A stretch of 64,000 nucleotides of DNA. It comes from Biostraticola tofi. Lineage in GTDB: Bacteria; Pseudomonadota; Gammaproteobacteria; Enterobacterales; Enterobacteriaceae. Below, in pieces: positions 1 to 9,363 of the stretch; positions within the stretch are counted from its first letter, which is position 1; every line of letters starts with the position of its first letter. The notes under the pieces are model-generated. The model did no database searches. It was not told where the DNA came from and worked only from the letters and a program-made list of their open reading frames with translations. The DNA is taken from the NCBI RefSeq assembly GCF_004343195.1, contig NZ_SMCR01000002.1, positions 62,001 to 126,000 of the forward strand. Direction: 5' to 3'. A program made the translations under genes and the position numbers.

Positions 1-2
1 GC

Positions 3-512
3 ACCCGATGGTTCGGCGCTCTACCGGCAGCAGAGGAAGCATTCGGCCAAGGGACAGCGAAAAGCCGGTATTTTGACCTTTCCCTACAGCTGGACATTCC
101 TTTCCATCTACTCCGCCAGGGCTGGCACTACGGCTTCAACTATCGGCAACAGTTCAGTGCTGCCCCACTGACGCCACCTGAAAAGTTTTCGATCGGCAAT
201 CGCTGGACCGTCCGCGGCTTTGACGGAGAACACAGCTTGATGGCCGATAGCGGCTGGTATATACGCAACAGTCTAACCTGGCGTACCCCTTTCAGTGATC
301 AGGCACTCTATGTGGGCATTGATTACGGTGAAGTCAGGGGAAATAACGTTGGGATTTCGCCTACTCAGGCGCTGGCTGGGGGCGTTGTCGGCTTAAAAGG
401 ACGATGGCTCAACACAGGCTATGATCTTTTTGCCGGGGTTCCTTATGTTAAGCCTGACGGTTTTAAGACAGACGATTTCACAAGCGGCTTTAGCCTCAAC
501 TGGCAATATTAA
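3..512 (+). CDS. TpsB two-partner secretion transporter, C-terminal part (5' end outside the window)
   Basis: An open frame enters from the window edge and stops with TAA at 510-512, giving about 169 residues. It contains the signature VRGF tetrad of the ShlB/FhaC/HecB family in the context IGNRWTVRGFDGE, followed by alternating hydrophobic/polar beta-barrel strands, and it ends in an aromatic residue (WQY) as outer-membrane barrels do. TpsB proteins are outer-membrane pores that export one partner exoprotein. The next gene, 140 bp downstream on the same strand, is a TpsA exoprotein, which is the classical B-then-A arrangement. The POTRA domains and signal peptide lie outside the window, so integrity cannot be judged. 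Family assignment is firm, but the substrate is inferred from adjacency. Confidence 0.9.
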   Translation, partial: TRWFGALPAAEEAFGQGTAKSRYFDLSLQLDIPFHLLRQGWHYGFNYRQQFSAAPLTPPEKFSIGNRWTVRGFDGEHSLMADSGWYIRNSLTWRTPFSDQALYVGIDYGEVRGNNVGISPTQALAGGVVGLKGRWLNTGYDLFAGVPYVKPDGFKTDDFTSGFSLNWQY

Positions 513-652
513 CTCAATGATTACCGTAAACCTGCAATGTCAGGCATGCCATTTCATGCTCAATTAGCACCATTAATACGCGGGCATCATATTATTTTGC
601 TTCCCTTTTACATGTAGGGCATTTTTTTCGTTTAGAGTAAGGAAACTCATTC

Positions 653-3600
653 GTGAATAAGCATCAATATCGCATTATCGACAAAATTAAATTTTCCCTC
701 TTGAGGGGGAATAAGGGCAGTGACGGGAGAAAAGGTCATAATCTGGACCTAGGTGGTGAAATAGGGTTGAAAAAAATATTCGGTCACGGCCATTCGGCTT
801 TCAGATTATGGGGGATAGGCATGTTTTGCGTGCTGAATAGCATTATCCCTAGCGTCAATGCCCAGATAGTGGGTGATATGACCTCCCCGCCAGAAAATCA
901 GCCCAACATTATCAGCAGCGACAGCGGAACGCCACAGATTGATATTCAAACCCCTGGGCCTGGCGGCGTTTCACGCAACATGTATAGTCAATTTGATATT
1001 GATAACCGCGGTGCTGTCCTCAATAATTCATACCTCCCGGCCAAGACCCAGCAAGGTCTGCATATTAATGGCAATCCCCACTTGGCGAACGGGGCAGCCG
1101 ATATCATTTTGAATGAAGTCCACTCCTCTGATCCAAGCAGGCTCAACGGTCATATAGAAGTTGTCGGTCAGAAAGCCCAGGTCATCATCGCCAATCCCAG
1201 CGGAATTACCTGTGATGGCTGCGAATTTATCAATGCGCACCGGGCCACGCTTACCACCGGGCGAACGCTGTTCACCGAGGGGATGTTATCGGGTTATCAG
1301 GTAGAGAAGGGGAATATTGCAATTCAGGGTGATGGATGGCTATCTTCTGCTCAAGATTATACCGATATCATCGCGCGCAGCGTCACTATCAATGCCGCCC
1401 TGTGGGCGAATGATCTAAAAGTGACGAGCGGTCGGAATCGGGTAGATGCTCTGCATGAACACCATCATACGCTCACTGGCGATAATGGGACTGGCCCGGA
1501 CTGGGGGCTGGATGTGTCCGACCTGGGAGGTATGTATGCCGGTAAAATCAGGCTAAGGGGCACCAGGCAAGGCGTCGGAGTCAGTAATGGATTTTCTCTG
1601 AACGGCGAGATCGCCGCCCACTCCGGTGCGCTAATCCTGACGTCTGAAGGCCGTATAGAGAACAGTGGCACCCTGAAGAGTACCGGCGATCTTATCGTGT
1701 CTTCCCAGGCTGAGATCCTGAACAGCGGAACGCTGCTGTCAGAAAACGATGTCATGCTGGCCAGCGGCAACGATTTTGTTAACCGTAATAGTATTACTTC
1801 TGGTAAGCACATACGGATAAATGCTGCCAATCTTAACCTTGACCAAGGCGCTATCATGATAGCGGGGATTGGCCGCGGTGGGCTTCCAGCGGCAGAGGGT
1901 AATATCTTGGTTGAAACGTCAGGCGTTATTTCTGCCCGCGGCCTCATACTGGCAGCCGGAGATGTGGCGATGAAGGCAAATGGGATATCAGCCAGAGGCG
2001 GTGAAGTTCAGGCTCAGAATGTAACACTGGACACCGGGCAGGGAACATTATCAACTGCAGCAACGCAAGTTCGAGCCATCAAAAATTTATCTGTCCTTAG
2101 CGACGTTGAAGTTAACAATGATAATGGAACCTTGACCGGTCATGCCATTTCCTTTGCTGCACCTAATATATCGAATCGCCATGGAAGTATAATTCATACA
2201 GGCGATGAAGAATGGGTGCTGGCGGGTTTTGATAGCTTTGACAATGTAAATGGAAGTCTTAAGTCTGACGGAGAAACACTATCGATAAATAGCCATTTGC
2301 TGAATAGCCAAAAAGGTAAAATTACCCATACTGGAACCGGGAGCCTCAGAATATATACCAACGAAGCTGATTTCAAGGATGCAAAAATTACCTCCAATGG
2401 CTTGCTAACAGTGACCGGCAATGACCTGATGTTCGATGGCGCTACGATAGACGCCAGTAATATTATGCTAAAAGCGAACAAATTCAATCACCGTAAGGGC
2501 CGTATGACCCAACATGGTAGCGAAGATATGCGCATCCATTTTAATCAAGAGTTAAATAATAACCAAGGTGTAATGCTATCCCAGGGTGATATATTCCTGC
2601 ATGGTAAGATTCTCAATAATCAATCCGGGTTTCTGTACACAGAAAAGGGGGATTTGAATATCAGAAGCCTTCAGTTATTGGATAACCGATATGGAATGAT
2701 TTCTTCCCCATCAGGAACAGTCGCTGTCGATTATCCATTGCTTGAAAAACATAACGTTTCAGTCAGTGCTAATGCAACTAATCGCCAGGGTATGATAGCG
2801 GGCAGAACAGTGTTGATTACCGGTGACAGGCCACTTATCAACCGAGAGGGTATCATTGACGCCAGCCGCCACTTGAATATTAACAGTAGTTTTTTAGATA
2901 ATGATCAAGGACTGTTAAGGGCTGGAGAGCAAATAATAATTAATACCATGGGTCACCCGATCACTAACCGACAAAATGCTAAACAGGGTGGGATCATTAG
3001 CCAAGGGGTTTTATGCCTGGAGAGTGGTCTGTTGGAGAATGATAACGGGTTGATAAAATCGGGAAAAGCCTTAATCATTAATACTCGCGGCAGCCCAATA
3101 AGCAGTCGGGATAATGCTCAGTATGGCGGTATTATCAGCCGTGATCTCATCACAATACAGTCAGGAGATATATATAACACCTACGGCAGAATAACCTCAG
3201 AACACGGTATTTTACTCCAAGCGGATCAATTGCATAACCGAAAAGGAATCTTTGGCGCGTTTAAGGGAGACTTATCTATGCGCACTCGCACATTGGATAA
3301 CAGCGATGGGCTCATCCAGTCTACCGGCGCGCTTGAAATTAACACCCAAGGTCAAGCACTGATCAACTGCGCTGAGGGTGCAAACGACGACCAAAGCCAA
3401 ATTAATGGAATAAAAAGCACAGGAAAAATGTTGCTGATGCTTGGGGCGCTTGATAATAGAAAGGGATATATTCGCAGTTATAATGACTTATCGATTAGCA
3501 GTAGCCGTGTCGATAATCAACAGGGTTCGCTCATCGGTAATAGAGAGTTCAGTCTTAAAACGCTGTCACCATCACAACCCATAGTCAACTGGGGCGGTCA

Positions 3601-4387
3601 AATCAGTGGTGGCGGCAATTTGCAAATTCTGGCAGGTGAATTACTGAATCAAAAAGGGGTTATTCAGAGCGAAATGTCAATATCAATGAATACCCCAGAA
3701 CATTTGATAGATAACAGGGGCGGTATGGTCAGAGCGCTTGGCCCTATAAAAATATCCAGCGCCGGCTTCAATAATCAGCATGGCGCGTTGGACGCCTCAG
3801 GCAGGCTTGAGCTTGACACGCCGAACAGCCCGGTAGAAAACGCGATGGGACTTATCCGCTCTCACCGAGCAGTAAACCTCAGTGCAGTTCAGCTTAACAA
3901 CCACGCCACTCAAATGCCTGAGCAAGGAATCATTGCTCCAGAAGTGAAGCTTCTCAGCGACAGGCTGTTTAACACCCAAGGATTAATTACTGCCAGCGGT
4001 GACCTGACGATCATCTGTAAAAGCATGTTATACAACAAGAACGGACTGCTTACTTCGACGGGGACTCTGACGCTGGGAGCGGATGAACAGCCAACTAAGC
4101 TTAACATTATCAACACTGAAGGATCGCTAAAAGCCGGCCACTTGCTTTGGCTACAGGGCTTATCACTTACCGGTAAGGGTGCCATCATCTCTGAGGGCAA
4201 TATGATGCTGTCTGTCAAACAGAGCGATATCGGTCAGGGTGAAATTGATGTCAAAGGCAACCTGAGATTCGATATGCCCTATTTGATGGAAAATAGAGTA
4301 AACGTCAACGCTGGGGGCGGCCTGACACTGATAGCCCCTCCTGACGTCAACCAGAGGGAAGCAGAAACCAGCGCTGGTGGCGTGTAG
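653..4387 (+). CDS. TpsA filamentous-haemagglutinin-like exoprotein, short or truncated
   Basis: 1244 residues, GTG start preceded by AAGGA about 9 nt upstream. The N terminus is a long ESPR-type signal region ending near VNA (cleavage after about residue 70). The TPS domain follows, with NPSG at 181-184 (family consensus NPNG) and CDGC at 187-190, the motifs recognised by the TpsB partner. From about residue 300 onward the protein is made of roughly 20-40-residue beta-helix repeats with recurring 'DNxxGLIxS' turns. Relatives that carry adhesin or contact-dependent toxin C termini are often 2000-4000 residues long. This one ends within repeat-like sequence, with no recognisable C-terminal effector domain, and the gene stops 67 bp from a convergent antiporter gene. 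It may be a short adhesin or a 3'-truncated remnant; export by the upstream TpsB is likely. Confidence 0.88.
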   Translation: MNKHQYRIIDKIKFSLLRGNKGSDGRKGHNLDLGGEIGLKKIFGHGHSAFRLWGIGMFCVLNSIIPSVNAQIVGDMTSPPENQPNIISSDSGTPQIDIQTPGPGGVSRNMYSQFDIDNRGAVLNNSYLPAKTQQGLHINGNPHLANGAADIILNEVHSSDPSRLNGHIEVVGQKAQVIIANPSGITCDGCEFINAHRATLTTGRTLFTEGMLSGYQVEKGNIAIQGDGWLSSAQDYTDIIARSVTINAALWANDLKVTSGRNRVDALHEHHHTLTGDNGTGPDWGLDVSDLGGMYAGKIRLRGTRQGVGVSNGFSLNGEIAAHSGALILTSEGRIENSGTLKSTGDLIVSSQAEILNSGTLLSENDVMLASGNDFVNRNSITSGKHIRINAANLNLDQGAIMIAGIGRGGLPAAEGNILVETSGVISARGLILAAGDVAMKANGISARGGEVQAQNVTLDTGQGTLSTAATQVRAIKNLSVLSDVEVNNDNGTLTGHAISFAAPNISNRHGSIIHTGDEEWVLAGFDSFDNVNGSLKSDGETLSINSHLLNSQKGKITHTGTGSLRIYTNEADFKDAKITSNGLLTVTGNDLMFDGATIDASNIMLKANKFNHRKGRMTQHGSEDMRIHFNQELNNNQGVMLSQGDIFLHGKILNNQSGFLYTEKGDLNIRSLQLLDNRYGMISSPSGTVAVDYPLLEKHNVSVSANATNRQGMIAGRTVLITGDRPLINREGIIDASRHLNINSSFLDNDQGLLRAGEQIIINTMGHPITNRQNAKQGGIISQGVLCLESGLLENDNGLIKSGKALIINTRGSPISSRDNAQYGGIISRDLITIQSGDIYNTYGRITSEHGILLQADQLHNRKGIFGAFKGDLSMRTRTLDNSDGLIQSTGALEINTQGQALINCAEGANDDQSQINGIKSTGKMLLMLGALDNRKGYIRSYNDLSISSSRVDNQQGSLIGNREFSLKTLSPSQPIVNWGGQISGGGNLQILAGELLNQKGVIQSEMSISMNTPEHLIDNRGGMVRALGPIKISSAGFNNQHGALDASGRLELDTPNSPVENAMGLIRSHRAVNLSAVQLNNHATQMPEQGIIAPEVKLLSDRLFNTQGLITASGDLTIICKSMLYNKNGLLTSTGTLTLGADEQPTKLNIINTEGSLKAGHLLWLQGLSLTGKGAIISEGNMMLSVKQSDIGQGEIDVKGNLRFDMPYLMENRVNVNAGGGLTLIAPPDVNQREAETSAGGV

Positions 4388-4454
4388 CTGGGTTTTGCCG
4401 ATTGGGGCGGTCGGTGAGCATGGCTCAATGGCCAAGGATGCCTCTTGTTTCGGC

Positions 4455-5807
4455 TCAATGATGTTTATCGCGGGCTTTAGCCGCGCTCAACGTTGATTGT
4501 CGGCGATGAAGCAAGGGAGATACCGTCATGCCGTGCACCACCACACTTGCAGCGATCAAGGTGAACGCCATATCGGTCATCCGGGTAGCGTCTGCACCTG
4601 TCAGGCCATGGGTATAAGCATAGGCAATATAATTTATACTGCCTATGCCGCGGATCCCAAGCCAGCCAATCAGCATCCGGCGTCTCACCGGCGCCTCGGT
4701 GCCCAGAGTAGCCAGGTAAACTGATATTGGCCGAATAACCAGAAACAGCAGAGCTGCCAGCAGCAGTCCCAACGGCTCCCAGTGCAATGCCAGCGTGATC
4801 CCCAGGATGATGACGATGGCCGCGGCCAGCAATCGCTCCATGGTATCGCCGAAAGACAGCGCGTCACCAATGACCAGTCCGACCGATTTGACCGGTCCGC
4901 CTTGATGGATGGCGTGCCGCTGGTTGGGATTGACGAAGGCCTCTGCCGGTCCGTGGCTACCGCTTTCCTGATCTTCAAGGGGATAGCGGTTCACCACCTT
5001 TAGCTCGGTGCGCCGCAGGCCTACGCCGGCGGCGAATGTGGCCAGGAAGCCGGAGGCCTCAACACTCTGGGCGGCGGCATAGCTCAGGGCAATCAGTGCC
5101 AGAGCGATAAAATCGCTGGGTGTCACATCATTTTGCCAACTCTTCAGCCGGGCGGCCAGATAGCCGACCATTCTCCCCATACTGTAGCCAATAGCCAGCC
5201 CTGCCACCAGCGCCCAGGCGACATCAACCAGCGCCCAATGGCTGAACATCGGCAGTGACAGCTCGCCATGAGAAGCCAGTAGCGCTACCGCCAGCATCAG
5301 TACCGGCAGGGCGGTGCCGTCATTCAGGCCCGCCTCGCTTGAAAGCGATACCCGCAGACTGTCATCGTCACTGGCATCATTGACCGAAATAAGGCTGGCC
5401 AGTACTGGATCGGTTGGCGCAACGATGGCACCGAACGCCAGTGAGAGCGACCATGAAAAGCCGGCCAGCCAATGAATGGCCAGTGTGATGCCCGCCACGG
5501 TCAGGATCATGGCCGGAAATGCCAGCAGCAGACCCATGCGCCAACTGCTGGATTTAAACGGCAGCCGCAGTTTCAGCCCAGTGATGAACAGTGAGGCGGC
5601 CATAGCGATCTCAGTGATACGCCCAACCAGCTCCGGGTGAGTGGCAATATCAACCCGCAGTAAATCAAGTACCCATGGACCGCAGATCACGCCTGCAGCC
5701 AGGTACAGTCCGAATGAAGTCACCGGACCACGGTGTATCCAGGCCGATGCCAGCGACATCAGCAGCAGCAGACCGCCTGCGGCGGCGGTCCATCCTAAAA
5801 AATCCAT
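4455..5807 (-). CDS. CPA1-family Na+(K+)/H+ antiporter (NhaP/CvrA-like)
   Basis: About 450 residues with around 12 hydrophobic segments, an inner-membrane monovalent cation/proton antiporter. The CPA1 signature is visible as APTDPVLAS in one transmembrane helix and SEAGLNDGTALP in the next, carrying the acidic residues used for ion exchange. A hydrophilic insertion (around ESGSHGPAEAFVNPNQRH) separates the helical bundles. I chose ATG at 5807 (MDFLGW) because AGGA lies 9 nt upstream and hydrophobic sequence starts at once; a start at 5876 would add 23 polar residues. The gene is convergent with the TpsA gene and divergent from the polygalacturonase. Likely role is pH, Na+ or K+ homeostasis; the ion preference cannot be read from sequence. 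Confidence 0.88.
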   Translation of the reverse strand: MDFLGWTAAAGGLLLLMSLASAWIHRGPVTSFGLYLAAGVICGPWVLDLLRVDIATHPELVGRITEIAMAASLFITGLKLRLPFKSSSWRMGLLLAFPAMILTVAGITLAIHWLAGFSWSLSLAFGAIVAPTDPVLASLISVNDASDDDSLRVSLSSEAGLNDGTALPVLMLAVALLASHGELSLPMFSHWALVDVAWALVAGLAIGYSMGRMVGYLAARLKSWQNDVTPSDFIALALIALSYAAAQSVEASGFLATFAAGVGLRRTELKVVNRYPLEDQESGSHGPAEAFVNPNQRHAIHQGGPVKSVGLVIGDALSFGDTMERLLAAAIVIILGITLALHWEPLGLLLAALLFLVIRPISVYLATLGTEAPVRRRMLIGWLGIRGIGSINYIAYAYTHGLTGADATRMTDMAFTLIAASVVVHGMTVSPLLHRRQSTLSAAKARDKHH

Positions 5808-6100
5808 AGTTGCTGATCCTGTAGGCGGAGAAATTGCGAGACTTGTACGGCTATCATCAGGACCGAGGGCCGGCAAGGCTGCAGCATAGGCTATTTCAAC
5901 TTGTTGTTATTCAGTAAGGATAGAGTGTAGTCCACACCCGGTAGTCTCACCCCGCCAGGTAGAGAAGGGGGCGTGCCATCCCTGGCGAATCGCTGGCCAG
6001 ACTGACGGTTAGCCTCCGTGGACGCTGGCTTTCGTCGCAAATTGAACTGTTGTTCACAATCGTGACGGTCGCAGCATATTTCTATTAAACAATGAGATAG

Positions 6101-6125
6101 ATTAATGAAACATTGTTTCATTAAT
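6101..6125. promoter_or_regulatory. KdgR-like operator
   Basis: A 25-bp perfect palindrome around one central base, with arms ATTAATGAAACA and its complement, lies immediately before the ribosome-binding site of the polygalacturonase gene (ATG at 6136). The core AAACATTGTTT with flanking TGA/TCA fits the KdgR consensus of pectinolytic enterobacteria as I remember it. KdgR represses pectin-degradation genes and is released by 2-keto-3-deoxygluconate. The position, overlapping the start of the transcript or leader, suits repression. The rest of 5808-6135 shows no further gene or motif I can support. KdgR itself is not in the window. Confidence 0.7.
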
Positions 6126-6135
6126 AGAGGATGCT

Positions 6136-7518
6136 ATGAGCAAAGGAATAACCCTATCATTAATGACATCGCTGATGGCGGTGGGATTACCCCTGGGACT
6201 TGCGCAGGCAGCGGAACAGCTGTCGTTCCCGGACAAGATTTGCGATGTGACCCAGTATGGCGCTGAAGGCCATCGGTTGCAGATTGCGCTGAACACCGCC
6301 TCGTTTCAGCAAGCTATCGACGACTGTGCCGCCAGTGGCGGCGGTACTGTCCAGGTCCCGGCGGGTAATTATCTGGTGGATCCGTTGTTTCTAAAAAATA
6401 ACATCCGTCTCAACCTGGCCAAAAACGCGACCATCGTGGCGTCTACCGAGGAATCAGCCTACCGGCCGAATGACGCCACCCGCTATGCGGCAGCTGAGAA
6501 TGGCTGGCTGCCTTTCATCAGCATTGCCGACGCTGCCAATGTGGCGATAACCGGTGAGGGCACCATAGACGGCCAGGGCGCAGTCTGGTGGGAACGATGG
6601 CGCGCCGCGATCCGGGCCAGCGGCAAAAAAGGCGGCACCGACCGCCCACGGCTTATCTACATCGTCCGTTCCCAAAATGTGTTAGTAGATGGCGTGACGC
6701 TGACCAACTCGCCCAGTTTTCACGTGGTGATGCGCTATGCCCAGGACGTGGTGGTGAACGGCACCACAATCATTGCTCCCTGGCATGCGCCCAATACCGA
6801 TGCCATTGATCCTATCGACAGCCGCAATATCCGCATCACCCATAACACCATTGACTGCAACGACGATCATATCGCCATCAAATCGGAAAAGCCTGACGCT
6901 AACTATCCCGACGGCGCAGTAGATAATATCTATATTGCCCATAACACCCTTTATCAGGGGCGAGGTATTTCGATAGGCAGCGAGACGTCAGGCGGCGTCA
7001 ATAACGTGTTGGTCGAGAACAATAGCTTCAAAGGGTCGATGTACGGCATCCGCATCAAAAGTCCCAGAGGGAAAGGCGGGGAAGTGAAGAACATCACATA
7101 TCGCAATAACACCATGGTCGATGTAGAAGTGCCGCTAGTGTTGTCGGCATATTATAAGGCGGCGCCGATCGTACAGACTGAGGTCGACAAACTGGTCGCA
7201 GCGGGTGGATTTACGCTGGGTGAACAAATCTATCCCCCCGATACTGACCCGGCGCTGCCGTTTGATAAAGTGACCACTCCCCATTTCAGCAATATTACTA
7301 TCGAGAATCTGAAATCGACCGGCAATAGCAAAGCGGCGGCCTACATTATTGGTGTACCGGAAGCCCCGCTGAGCGGCATTCATTTCAGTAATGTACAGAT
7401 TGACGGCGAACAAGGAGTCCGCATTCGCCATGCCCAGCTCCAGACGCGCGAGCTGACCATCAATGCCAAAAACGGTGAGCCTCTGCAATTGGATAAAGGA
7501 GCCACTGTCGATAAATAA
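6136..7518 (+). CDS. Polygalacturonase, glycoside hydrolase family 28, secreted
   Basis: 460 residues with an N-terminal signal peptide (hydrophobic core to about residue 24, AQA before the cut). GH28 enzymes hydrolyse alpha-1,4 links in polygalacturonic acid with a right-handed beta-helix fold. The catalytic elements are present: NTD at 220-222, the aspartate pair at 243-244 (NDDHIAIKS) and RIK at 306-308. The usual G-H-G before the SIGS turn is G-R-G at 275-277, so the conserved histidine is replaced by arginine, as happens in some exo-acting or divergent members. The KdgR-like palindrome just upstream supports pectin-linked regulation. The gene stands alone, with no uptake or KDG-pathway genes beside it. 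Exo versus endo action is undecided. Confidence 0.9.
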   Translation: MSKGITLSLMTSLMAVGLPLGLAQAAEQLSFPDKICDVTQYGAEGHRLQIALNTASFQQAIDDCAASGGGTVQVPAGNYLVDPLFLKNNIRLNLAKNATIVASTEESAYRPNDATRYAAAENGWLPFISIADAANVAITGEGTIDGQGAVWWERWRAAIRASGKKGGTDRPRLIYIVRSQNVLVDGVTLTNSPSFHVVMRYAQDVVVNGTTIIAPWHAPNTDAIDPIDSRNIRITHNTIDCNDDHIAIKSEKPDANYPDGAVDNIYIAHNTLYQGRGISIGSETSGGVNNVLVENNSFKGSMYGIRIKSPRGKGGEVKNITYRNNTMVDVEVPLVLSAYYKAAPIVQTEVDKLVAAGGFTLGEQIYPPDTDPALPFDKVTTPHFSNITIENLKSTGNSKAAAYIIGVPEAPLSGIHFSNVQIDGEQGVRIRHAQLQTRELTINAKNGEPLQLDKGATVDK

Positions 7519-7582
7519 TCTACTCGGGCTTTGCGCCGCAAGCATCTATCCGCGGGCCTGAGGCATCAGCCGGTAACTGGAC

Positions 7583-8344
7583 TTATCCGCGTTCAGCTGC
7601 CGGCTGATGGCTGATGCGAAACGATACCCGCTGAGGGTGATTCACCGATACCAGATATTCAATCGGCTGTCCAAAGCGGTCGGCAATCACCCCACGGTAA
7701 ACCAGCGCCGGGCTGTCCGTCGGCGCCTCCAGCAGCGCCTGCTCTTCTTCATTCATGGTGCCGACCCGTAAGGTCCCTTCGTCGGACACGCCCAGGATAC
7801 GGTAGTTCTCTGCCAGCAGACGATAGAGCGAGCCGCTTTCCGCCAGCTTGTCGGCGGTCAGATCCGGCATCAGCGCTCGCGGCAGGTAGCTGGTTTCGAG
7901 GCAAAAGGGACGGCCGTCGGCAAGCCTGAGCCGCTTTATCATCACCAACGGATCACCGGTACGGATGTGCAGTAATTGGGCAATGCGGCAACTGGCTACC
8001 GTGTCCTGAAAATAAATCAGCCGGCTACCCGGCACGGCACCGTTAAGCTCAGTAATTTTGCTGATACCCTGTTCTATCGCCTGGGTCAACGGTCGCTCAA
8101 TCGTGGTATCGGTAAGCCAGGTGCCCTGATTGCCGCGCCGTATCAGCAACCCGGCCTCGATCAGTTCATCAACTATCTTGCGCAGCGTCATCCGGCTGAT
8201 GCCGAGCTGGGCTGACAACTCCCGTTCCGGCGGAATCTGGTCGCCATGATTAAACTCAGGGGTGTTCAGTAAACATAGTAGCGCCTGCCGGGCGTCGAGA
8301 TAGGCTTTTCTTGGCCGGCGCTTGTTTTCGTGAGGTGCGCTCAT
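7583..8344 (-). CDS. GntR/HutC-family regulator with UTRA domain (FrlR-like)
   Basis: 253 residues. Residues about 15-80 form the GntR winged helix-turn-helix (PPERELSAQLGISRMTLRKIVDELIEAGLL). Residues about 100-245 form the UTRA effector-binding domain (the VMIKRLRLADGRPFCLETSYLP segment is typical). HutC-type regulators bind small sugars or their phosphates and usually repress the neighbouring catabolic operon. The gene is divergent from the binding protein/FrlB/FrlD cluster, matching the FrlR that controls E. coli fructoselysine genes. The inducer is probably a phosphorylated fructosamine, by analogy only. The protein is of normal length and looks intact. Confidence 0.85.
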   Translation of the reverse strand: MSAPHENKRRPRKAYLDARQALLCLLNTPEFNHGDQIPPERELSAQLGISRMTLRKIVDELIEAGLLIRRGNQGTWLTDTTIERPLTQAIEQGISKITELNGAVPGSRLIYFQDTVASCRIAQLLHIRTGDPLVMIKRLRLADGRPFCLETSYLPRALMPDLTADKLAESGSLYRLLAENYRILGVSDEGTLRVGTMNEEEQALLEAPTDSPALVYRGVIADRFGQPIEYLVSVNHPQRVSFRISHQPAAERG

Positions 8345-8580
8345 GGTCTGATTTTGTGTCCTGAATATGACCGCTAGGAGGCGACACTATACGTGATTAC
8401 GCCTTGATTTGTCATCGTTCACTTGACTAAATTGTGGTCATTTTGCCTGATGGAAAACAGACCACCAAGATATAAATTATTATTATATTCAAATAAAATA
8501 CAAATAGATGTTGATAGGGACTCGACGCAGGAGTATAGCTAATGTGGTCTAATTTATGGTTCACTTTTAGGGGATACATC
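8345..8580. promoter_or_regulatory. Divergent promoter region of the fructosamine cluster with repeated GTGGTC half-sites
   Basis: This 236-bp AT-rich gap separates the GntR/UTRA gene from the binding-protein gene. It contains GTGGTCA at 8434-8440, its near-inverse AGACCAC at 8459-8465 and GTGGTCT at 8544-8550. Spaced copies of one half-site between a regulator and its likely target are what an operator region would show, but the spacing is irregular and HutC operators are usually tighter palindromes. AGGGGA about 6 nt before ATG 8581 is the ribosome-binding site. The assignment as regulator sites is tentative. Confidence 0.3.
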
Positions 8581-9360
8581 ATGACAACAACGCTTGCCCG
8601 GTGGTCTTTAGGTCTGGCCATGGCCACACTGTCCTGCCTGGTCTCGGCCCAGCAGCAAATCCGGTTTGGCACCGATGCCACCTTTCCACCTTTCGAATCC
8701 AAAGCCGCTGATGGCCGCCTGCAAGGATTCGACATCGATATAGGCAATGCGATATGCGAAAACCTCAAGGCGAAATGCGTATGGGTCGAAAATGGTTTTG
8801 ATGGGCTGATTCCTGCGCTTCATGCGCGCAAATTCGACGCCATCCTCTCCTCTTTATCGATTACCGATGAGCGGAAAAAAGCGATAAATTTCTCAGATAA
8901 ATTATTCAATACCCCCGCTTACCTGGTGACCGCGAAAACCAGCGGTCTGCAGCCCACCGCGGAATCACTGCGCGGAAAACGCCTGGGTGTTCAGCAGGGA
9001 TCGGTATTCGAAGCCTACGGCAAGAAACACTGGCAGTCCCGGGGAGTCGAGCTGGTGTCCTATCCCAGCGCCGAGGCGGTATATGCCGATCTGGTGGTTG
9101 GCCGCCTGGATGCCACCCTCGATGACGCGACGGTGGTGACGGAAGCTTTGCTGCAAAAGCCGCCGGGCAAGGATTTCAGCCTGGTAGAGCCTCAGGTCAA
9201 AGATGACGCCATCTTCGGACCCGGCACCGGCATCGGCGTGCGTAAATCGGATGAAAAGCTGCTGGCCCAGCTCAATGGCGCCATCAAGGCCATCCGCAGT
9301 GATGGCACCTACGATCGTCTGGCCAAAAAATATTTTAATTTCAACGTGTACGGCGAATAA
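8581..9360 (+). CDS. Periplasmic amino-acid-type ABC solute-binding protein (HisJ/ArgT family)
   Basis: 259 residues. The start at 8581 has AGGGGA 6-7 nt upstream and gives a clean signal peptide (to about SA at 23); an in-frame start at 8542 would lack one. The mature protein begins with the family pattern IRFGTDATFPPFESK and includes GFDIDIGNAIC, the family-3 solute-binding signature, then SLSITDERKKAINFS. Relatives bind lysine, arginine, ornithine or histidine. Three bases separate it from an FrlB-like deglycase, so the ligand is probably a sugar-amino-acid (Amadori) conjugate. No permease or ATPase gene accompanies it, so the protein must share another transporter or is an orphan. Confidence 0.88.
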   Translation: MTTTLARWSLGLAMATLSCLVSAQQQIRFGTDATFPPFESKAADGRLQGFDIDIGNAICENLKAKCVWVENGFDGLIPALHARKFDAILSSLSITDERKKAINFSDKLFNTPAYLVTAKTSGLQPTAESLRGKRLGVQQGSVFEAYGKKHWQSRGVELVSYPSAEAVYADLVVGRLDATLDDATVVTEALLQKPPGKDFSLVEPQVKDDAIFGPGTGIGVRKSDEKLLAQLNGAIKAIRSDGTYDRLAKKYFNFNVYGE

Positions 9361-9363
9361 TCC

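Noticed and set aside
653-4387. Minus-strand frames within the tpsA gene, up to 160 codons
   Set aside because: They overlap a recognised repeat protein and have no family features.
5891-6121. 76-codon minus-strand frame before the polygalacturonase
   Set aside because: No ribosome-binding site or recognisable protein features; it includes the KdgR-like palindrome.
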